Shown here: positions 57,513 through 64,000 of the stretch, piece by piece
Numbering within the stretch: the stretch's first letter is position 1
Layout: every line of letters begins with the position of its first letter
Assembly (NCBI GenBank): GCA_035772405.1
Contig: JAYKKM010000043.1
Location: 2,401,501-2,465,500 of the forward strand
From: Chrysogorgia sp. JL179-B06
Taxonomy: Eukaryota; Cnidaria; Anthozoa; Scleralcyonacea; Chrysogorgiidae
Reading direction: 5' to 3'
Length of the DNA: 64,000 bases
Made by a program: the position numbers and the translations under genes
Notes under the pieces: model-generated
The model's input: only the letters and a program-made list of their open reading frames with translations
Told to the model about the DNA's origin: nothing
Database searches by the model: none

Positions 57513-58635
57513 ATTCTACATTTCACAAGTGAAGTTCTGAAAAATATGGATACTGGTCAATTAACGGGAGCGGTATTTTTGGATTTGGCAAAAGCGTTCG
57601 ATACCGTGGACCATATACTTGTTAGGAAAATGATGTCAATCGGGATAACAGGACAACCAGTGGATTGGATTAAGTCCTATCTTATAAATCGACAGCAAAC
57701 AACTGTGATTGATCATATATCTGGAAGGCCTCGCCATCTCCATCTGTTATTGATCTCGAGAACAAAATTAACAGTGAATTGCTCGAAAACAATTTCTTAA
57801 CTCTGAATGTGGAAAAATCTGAATTCATTCTTATTGGCAGTCTAAAAACATGTGAAAACGTCAATATAACTAACTATTCAGGGTTCTTCAGTCAAACGCA
57901 CAAATTCCATCAAATATCTTGGCATAAAAATTAATCAGAATTTATCATTTATCATGGTCTGACCATGTCGAAGATATTATCAAAAAATGTAACCAACGTA
58001 TTGGTATATTGAGGCGTGTTTACGACCTACTTCCAATAGAAACCCGTTTAACGTTATACTCCTCACTGATCTTACCAGTATTGGATTACTGCGACATTAT
58101 ATGGGGAGACAAGGATAATAAATCGCTGATGGATGATTCACAAATTATTCAAAACAAAGTTGGGTTGGCCTATGTATTCATCTTCTAGTTGTGCCTTGGA
58201 TGAACTTACATGGTCACCTCTCTCCTCAAGAAGAAAAATAAATCGAGCAGTTTTTTCTTATAAATGCATTAATGGCATGATAAACTATGATCTTAATTTA
58301 AGACCTAATAAAACTTTTCACAATTACAATACACGCCGGAAAAATGACATCCATTTACCGTCAGTAAAGACTAAGTGGGGAAAACAATGTTTTTCCTATC
58401 AAGCAACTAAATAATAGAACGATATAGATCTTAACATTAGAAACTCTGAGAACGTTTTTAAGTTTAGAAATAACTGTAAGTGACTGTTTTTTATTATATG
58501 TATATAATCTGAATTTTTTATACTTTTATAGCTAAATTTGTATTTCATAGTTCATGATTTGTATAATCCTATATTGAAAATCACTTTACGTGAATGAGCA
58601 CCCTGTTGAAATATTAAAATCATTCATTCATTCAT
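57513..58635 (+). mobile_element. 5'-truncated non-LTR retrotransposon inserted in the integrase
   Basis: RT pieces in order: MDTGQLTGAVFLDLAKAFDT, VDWIKSYLINRQQTTV, (internal deletion) LTLNVEKSEFILIGS, ALDELTWSPLSSRRKINRAV, NYNTRRKNDIHLPSVKTKWG. It ends in a cattcattcatt tail at 58620-58635. Both edges are fixed by the integrase frame on either side. The RT core with YADD has been deleted. Confidence 0.8.
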
Positions 58636-58859
58636 AAGATCAAGATGTGGCGGCGTTAATACTTTACAGCGAAAAAGACAATTAGATTCATTGACATGTT
58701 ACCTGATTTGGTTTATAGTTATAACCACACAGTTCATAGCAGTATTAAGTTGAAACATGCTCTTGTGAATCATGAGAATGTAGAGTGTGGCATGTTTTGT
58801 ATGACAAAGATATTGATAATATGCGGCCCATAGTTTTTAAGTTTAACATAGTTTAGTTT

Positions 58860-59120
58860 TTAGTTTATTAGATTTATCACTCTTAGGTGAACGGAATACC
58901 CCAACAGGCTAGAAGCCCAATGATAGGGGTTCCGAGGGCCTACGATTTAAGGTCGTTATCCGAGAAGACCCGAACGTCTTACCATTTGCTGATATTATTG
59001 CAAAGGCAGCACTTTCTCCTCAATTATTTTTAAGACCCTGAGTGGACCAGGATATGAACCTGTGTCTCCCAGCTCATAAACATGTGTGCTAACCACTAGA
59101 CCACAACAGCTGGTTGTGTA
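58860..59120 (-). repeat. tRNA-derived SINE, minus strand
   Basis: The reverse strand begins gttgtggtctagtggttagc (A box) and carries acaggttcatatcctggtcc (B box), then a body with gcaaatggtaagacgttcgg and ggaacccctatc. It sits inside the integrase relic. A short duplicated word (gtaacgtaaggattagcaag) follows at 59128-59168. Confidence 0.65.
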
Positions 59121-59460
59121 AGGATTAGTAACGTAAGGATTAGCAAGTAACGTAAGGATTAGCAAGCTTAAGCCAACATTTGAAAAAGGGTATCTACCTA
59201 ATTTTTCAAAATAAATTTTGCCGTCCCCACCCTCTGCTACGGCCATGATGAACCCGACGGCTGCAACAGGTTATTAAGAATGATATTTACGAGGTTGAAC
59301 AAATTCTTAAGAAACGTGGAAAGGGTAAAAATTTAAGTATCTTGTAAAATGGTTAGGTAATCCAAACAAATTTAATTCATGGGTGTCCGCTTCAAAAATA
59401 TAATAATTTAAACCATTGACTGTGTTATGTTTTTTATTGTTTCTTTTGTATTCGTGTGTA

Positions 59461-60216
59461 GCACATTTTTATCTTACTCTTCCAAGCAATGCATCCTTAC
59501 CTATCTTTGCTAACAACACAACAACCAGTTACTGTGTAAGTTTACCCCAGGTAATTGATCTCAGCGGTAACTGGTTAGTAGGTCTGTACTCGATGACGTA
59601 TCCTCGTACATGGTATAATCTCCAACGTGGTGATAAACACATATACACCAGTGATGACGGTGTTACTTTAATTATGGTTACTTTTGTGGACTATGGATAT
59701 TATGAAAAAATGGCGGATTTCATTAAATCCGTCAATAAAGCCCTGCCAAAGGATACAAAAGGAAATGTTTCAATAACATTTGATAATCGAACTGAGAATG
59801 TATTGGTTCATTTGAAAAATGGGTACACATTTGCTATGCAAGGTAAAATGTCGATTCTTCTTGGGTTTGGTGGAAAAGAAGTAAAGCTTGTTAAGACGAC
59901 CGCGAGCCCTTATGTCAGTGACATTAATGGTGCAATGAGTTCGATTTATGTCTACTGTGATATGGTACAACCACATATAGTCAGGGATACTAATGCAAAG
60001 TTACTGAGAAGTGTTCCCATTGAAGGGAGAATGGGTGAAGTAGTTACGAGAACGTATTCTAATATACAGTATCTGTATGTGCCTGTGCAAAGAAAATCAT
60101 TTGAGGATATAGAAATTATTTTAAGGGATGACGTAGGGAATGCAGTGCCATTTGAGCGTGGGAAAGTGTTAACGACACTTCATTTCAGACAGCAAAATTT
60201 ACCTTACTTTGCTTAA
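59461..60216 (+). CDS. Polinton-associated F54H12.2-like protein
   Basis: Open through to the stop at 60216. The best start is not an ATG: a strong acceptor (tgtttcttttgtattcgtgtgtag) just before HFYLTLPSNASLPIFANN suggests the exon begins near 59461 with an upstream exon. Family landmarks: LPSNAS at the N-terminus, IDLSGNWLVGLYSMTYPRTW, FDNRTENVLVHLKNGYTFAM, SSIYVYCDMVQPHIVRD, LYVPVQRKSFEDIEIILRDD, VPFERGKVLTTLHFRQQ. This resembles C. elegans F54H12.2-like proteins, which accompany F54H12.3-type integrases in Polinton-type elements and are thought to be virion-structure related (from general knowledge; exact role uncertain). No stop or frameshift over about 250 residues, in contrast to the wrecked integrase next to it. 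Confidence 0.7.
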   Translation, partial: AHFYLTLPSNASLPIFANNTTTSYCVSLPQVIDLSGNWLVGLYSMTYPRTWYNLQRGDKHIYTSDDGVTLIMVTFVDYGYYEKMADFIKSVNKALPKDTKGNVSITFDNRTENVLVHLKNGYTFAMQGKMSILLGFGGKEVKLVKTTASPYVSDINGAMSSIYVYCDMVQPHIVRDTNAKLLRSVPIEGRMGEVVTRTYSNIQYLYVPVQRKSFEDIEIILRDDVGNAVPFERGKVLTTLHFRQQNLPYFA

Positions 60217-60254
60217 GAGAACAATGAGTCACGCAGATCGCTACCTATACGTTA

Positions 60255-60557
60255 TTATATGAATCTGCAAAATGGAAATGGAATGCCTGTTTTTCGAGGT
60301 TCAGCCCCGTTTACACTTGAATGGATGTCTCGTATCTCCTTTAAAAATATTTCAAACACCTTATCTTCGGAAACATCGTCCAGTGCACGATCAAAGTAGG
60401 TCCAAACCCGCTCTTTGCCAGGCATCATCAAACATTCATGTCTTCTCTTCGACCCGCTGTCGTACTCGCAGCCACGACGCTCTGCAGCCACGCATAAGCC
60501 TTGAGTAGTTTTCATCAACTTTATCAGCAGAAAAGGTAGACATGTCTCCACTTTCAA
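60255..60557 (-). other. Unassigned minus-strand open frames
   Basis: Two overlapping minus frames: an ATG-start frame MSTFSADKVDENYSRLMRGC then RASWLRVRQRVEEKT and stop, and another with RRGCEYDSGSKRRHECLMMP, VWTYFDRALDDVSEDKVFEI, FLKEIRDIHSSV. Both look partly coding; a frameshift between them is possible. No family recognised. It could be another gene of the Polinton-type element. Confidence 0.3.
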
Positions 60558-61307
60558 CGTTTGGTTTTAATTACAATTCGTGTCTAACGCTAACTTGAAT
60601 AAACGTTAAAAGTTACTGTTTCCCTGTAAACACGCGCGCCACAGGATTACAGAACCACCAATTACACGCAAGCCTTTCAAATCTTAAACCAATAACACGA
60701 ACTTCCGCTCAACATACACTATTTCCGGTTAACATGCGCGCGCACGATCCACGCGGACAGCCCTGGTAACTAAAACCGAGGGGTCAGAGCTCTGGAGTAT
60801 ACCTGCACACTATCTACTGCCGAGAATAAACCCAGTCGGCTACCCTTGCTATGTGGGACAAAGTCCTTTCACTGAAAGATACCGACGCTCCTTCACAAAA
60901 AGAAATTATTAATGCTGGAGTGGATACAATAGCCCTGTTATGTGGCATGGGCATGTATAGGCGCAGATCTATCGGGCCTCAGACGAGAGCAGTTTCATGC
61001 TCTTTGTTTTAAGAACCGGGGACCTTGAAAAAGGGGAAGATCTCGGGGTCAAGACATGACCGTAAATACAATAACAAAGACCGCCGTGAGATAACAAAAG
61101 CTATAACCTACAAACCAAACGGCGGAAAACGTCAGCCTTTTTTGTGGAAGGGCTCCCAACGCGAGACGAAATAGCTGAAGCTCAGCAAAACACCAAGGTA
61201 AACATCCGTCAATACCAAGTCTGGAAATAATTATTTTCGCTGTACCTGTCAGAATGAGCACAAATGAATTTTTAACGGACACAAAAAATTGTACCTGTCA
61301 CGGTACA
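60558..61307. other. Stretch without a supported gene
   Basis: No motif-bearing ORF; cgcg-rich 60630-60760 could be a small promoter-like or foldback region. Confidence 0.35.
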
Positions 61308-61752
61308 ACTAATGTCTAAAAACTAAGAGTAACATCTCAAAACTTAGCTTAACGTCTCCAGACTTGTAACGTCTCACATCTTAGCGCAATGTCTCCAGGC
61401 TTAGCGTAACGTCTCCAAACTTAGTGTAATTGTCTCATAACGTAGCGCAATATCTCCAATCTTAGCGTAAAGTCTCATAACTTAGAGTAATGTCTCCAAA
61501 CTTAGCGCAATGTCTCCAAACTTAGCGTAATGTCTCCAAACTTAGCGTAATGTCTCCAAATTTAGCGCAATATCTCAAAACTTAGCGTAATATCTCAAAA
61601 CTTAGCGTAATGTCTCCAAACTTACATAATGTCTCCAAATTTAGCGCAATGTCTCCAGATTTGGCTCCGTGCAAACTTAGCATAATATCTCCAAATTTAG
61701 CGCAATGTCTCCAAACTTAGCGTACCGTCTCCAAAATTAGAGGAATATCTCT
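61308..61752. repeat. 20-bp minisatellite, about 22 copies
   Basis: The unit cttagcgtaatgtctccaaa is tandemly repeated with variants (tttagcgcaa, atctcaaaac, cgtctccaga). One interruption (gatttggctccgtgc) occurs at about 61658-61673. Confidence 0.95.
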
Positions 61753-62029
61753 CTCATCTGAGATTGTACAACACTAAATCTAAACGCAGTCCATTCAACA
61801 CAAAAATGTATTACTTTCACAAAAGGTTGAGTATAATGTTCGGACAAGATGAGCATCGGACAAAATGACGGACACAATTAATATTATAACTGTCAAATCT
61901 CTAGAAATGGGATATTTGTACCGGACAATGTCCGTGACCGGCCGCCAATATCCAGGCTTGGTCAATACAGTTCCAGGAGGTAAATATATCAAATTCGTTA
62001 GATATTTGGAAACAAATCACCTCTGACAA
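61753..62029. other. Stretch without a supported gene
   Basis: Contains ggacaa/ttgtcc words around 61850-61930; nothing coding. Confidence 0.35.
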
Positions 62030-62440
62030 GGTGATAACGACTGTGAATTGTGATGGGCATGAAAATAGACTTTATCACAGAACCTACACAACATTATATA
62101 CCTTATTCAGTTGTAAATATTACTGAAAGGCACGATATTGATGAGATCAAAAAATTACTATTGAAAAGGGTCGTAGAGCCCACCGGGCACACTAACAACG
62201 AAATTATATCGGGCATATTTGTAAGACCTAAAAAAGACGGAAGCCACCGGCTAATCCTTAATAAAAAACAACTAAACCAATACACCATGCACTAGTAAAC
62301 TCCATTTCAAAATGGACACTTTGAATACCGTCACAAAATTGATAGAAAAGGATTGCTTCATTGCATCCATCGACCTGAAGGATGCGTACTATTCAGTGCG
62401 AATAGCCAAAACCCACAGGCGATATCTTAGATTTTGGATT
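62030..62440 (+). pseudogene. DIRS-type RT fragment
   Basis: KIDFITEPTQHYIPYS, EIKKLLLKRVVEPTGHT, FVRPKKDGSHRLILNKKQLN, then a frameshift and [37 protein letters not shown]. This is the N-terminal RT of DIRS-like elements. It ends abruptly near 62430, where an unrelated sequence (minus-strand [17 protein letters not shown] frame) begins. The YxDD region is absent. Confidence 0.75.
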
Positions 62441-62619
62441 TTGAGCTTTCGACTCGGTGCTTCGAGTCTTTGTCAGAAAATGGTCGATGGCAAATTCTTC
62501 GTCGTGATTCTTCTCGTGTTTCCGTAGTAATCGTTGTGAGCGTCTGATTGGTTGGTTGTCCATTGTGATGTTTTGATTTCCGGTTGTGTCAGGTTCTTCA
62601 TTCTGTTTGTGTTTTTTGT

Positions 62620-62851
<232 letters not shown>

Positions 62852-62894
62852 TAATATTTGGCATTTCACTCGATCAAACTACATGTTGGAAGGA

Positions 62895-63020
62895 TTTATG
62901 GTGAAGGCAAATTTCGAGTGTTAGAATACATACATTTTAAGACCAAACCGGGACCAGTTGCGAAAAATGCAACTTCAAGGCCTTCCGGCTGGAATTGAAA
63001 CCGCGACCCTGTGATGCTAG
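62895..63020 (-). repeat. tRNA-derived SINE, minus strand
   Basis: Reverse reading: tttgcactagcatcacaggg, cgcggtttcaattccagccg (B box), gaaggccttgaagttgcatt, aactggtcccggtttggtct, cactcgaaatttgcc. Same family as 2739, 3441 and 53571. Confidence 0.7.
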
Positions 63021-63344
63021 TGCAAAATGTATCGTACAATTTGATATATAGATATATTTTTATTTCTTCAGGTGTTGACATCTGCTGGCTCGTGGACGCC
63101 ACTCGGTAGGTTTCAGAATTTCGATACATCTTTTCTCGCTGAAATTATCGCAAAACTTTCGAAGCCAATCAATAGTACATCTGTTTTATCATCTTACAAT
63201 TGCTCCAAGTGCAGTATAATCGATGATGGAAAGATGGAAAGCTAGTACTTATATACTTCCCGAAGCCATGAATTAAGCCTTGGTCTGACTTTATTTAAAT
63301 CACTTGGATTGTGGCTGATAATGATATTTCTGAGTCACGGACAG

Positions 63345-63412
63345 GAATCAAACCTGTAACCTTCTGATCACCGGTAATCAGAAGGTTACAGGTTTTATTC
63401 CTGTCCGGGATT
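63345..63412. repeat. Hairpin of cggacaggaat...cctgtaaccttctgat
   Basis: Arms cggacaggaatcaaacctgt and the reverse complement meet at tcaccgg. B-box-like words suggest two inverted tRNA-like SINE fragments. Confidence 0.65.
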
Positions 63413-63538
63413 GGGAAACATTTATATATACAGTATGTAAACTCGTACACTTTTCATGCAGGCCTTTTTTCCAATAAAACTAATAGTGATAATAATCACT
63501 GTATGAAACCATCGCTATGATTAATAAATTGTTTAAAG

Positions 63539-64000
63539 GACATTGGCAACAAAAATTAAGTTTGTCTAATATGAAAGAACTCGTAAAATGATAGAATAAC
63601 ACATTTTACAACTTTTCCGTATTTTACTTCGTTTTTGAGATATTTCAGTTTGTTTGATATGTAAATGAGATGGTCTCTGACGTCAGGTGTTGGGTAGAGA
63701 ATTTTCACTCATTAAAAAAAGTCTTATATCTCAGTGATTGCTAAGTTTGCAACGTTCATTATCATGAGGAGTTATTATACGCACATTTACAAATAAATTT
63801 GGGCAACAAACTTGAAGATGGAACTAATATTTTAATGAGTGAAAATTCTCTACCCTGACGTCAGAAACCATCATTTACATATCAAACAGACTGAAATATT
63901 TCAAAAACGAAGTAAAATACGGAGAAGTTTTAAAGGTGTTACTCTATCATTTTACGAGTTCTTTCATATTAGACAAACTTAATTTTTGTTGCCAATGTCC
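63539..64000. mobile_element. Large foldback element, right end at the window edge
   Basis: The left end ggacattggcaacaaaaatt and the right end aatttttgttgccaatgtcc are inverted, with arms of about 165 bp (gaactcgtaaaatgatagaa, tgagtgaaaattctctacc...). No ORF. The target duplication cannot be checked because the element ends at base 64000. A diverged relative is at 700-1580. Confidence 0.85.

Larger units (their letters stand above)
56985..59402 (+). pseudogene. Polinton/Maverick-type integrase with C-terminal chromodomain, split by two insertions
   Basis: ATG 56985: a helical N-terminal part (NPKRPGGFGGIERLYRDVRE), VRRRFKRNRVFVGGIDQQWQ, then the DDE-type core (LADMQS; CLLVCIDVFSKYAWVIALK). 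A stop at 57324 is followed in frame by AAFKVILSSGRKPEEILTD and TEFFNKHFQAFLHSENIYLY. At 57513 a non-LTR copy interrupts; after it (58636) the protein continues: IKMWRR, YFTAKKTIRFIDMLPDLVYS, YNHTVHSSIK, then (frameshift) WHVLYDKDIDNMRPIVFKFN. A minus-strand SINE follows, and at about 59280 a chromodomain-like end appears (NDIYEVEQILKKRGKGKN, KWLGNPNKFNSW). The layout matches the integrase family of Polintons (C. elegans F54H12.3-like). Described as seen; not functional. Confidence 0.8.

Noticed and set aside
61308..61752. CRISPR array
   Set aside because: Repeats are head to tail with no unique spacers, and the DNA is eukaryotic; it is a minisatellite.

Overview
This 64 kb window is animal nuclear DNA. 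It is AT-rich and gene-poor, with introns bounded by GT...AG and almost continuous transposon debris. The repeat mix (jockey/CR1/L2-type non-LTR retrotransposons, Penelope-like and DIRS elements, tRNA-derived SINEs, hAT-, Tigger- and TTAA-type DNA transposons, Polinton-type genes), the TTAGGG-type interstitial tracts, and a divergent class A GPCR and Frizzled-type CRD suggest a cnidarian or a similar early-branching metazoan. That assignment is inference; there is no species marker.

Region by region. 1-5 kb: RT remnant, two foldback elements, SINE pieces, and one secreted Frizzled-CRD-like first exon (minus, 4032-4508) ending beside a (TA)n tract. 6-13.5 kb: a pile of broken non-LTR and Penelope retroelements. 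14-21 kb: foldback/MITE elements, one hAT MITE with perfect 8-bp target duplications, SINE copies, and a short exon 18804-19022. 21.7-22.7 kb: the only clearly intact host gene, a 318-aa rhodopsin-family GPCR (minus). 22.8-23.8 kb: Tigger-like relic. 25.5-32.4 kb: four tandem copies of a unit of about 2 kb carrying conserved hairpins. 33-46 kb: a train of nested or abutting DNA transposons with visible target duplications. 47.4-48.7 kb: DIRS relic (minus). 49-53 kb: Penelope relic split by a 3.34-kb TIR element. 54.8-60.2 kb: uncertain exons, two TTAA MITEs, then a broken Polinton-type integrase with chromodomain followed by a Polinton-associated protein gene. 61-64 kb: 20-bp minisatellite, DIRS RT piece, (TA)n, SINE, and a large foldback element that ends exactly at the window edge.

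The most interesting object is the element at 49284-52621. It has 41-bp terminal inverted repeats (40/41 identical). It carries a four-exon gene joining a Cys-rich CXC-like domain to a P2X7-receptor-type cytoplasmic (ballast) domain, and a convergent second gene with a basic GRKRK/WN-QHKRIYLS region. I see no recognisable DDE transposase. Removing the element rejoins the Penelope reading frame with no target-site duplication. I know of no described transposon superfamily with this gene pair.
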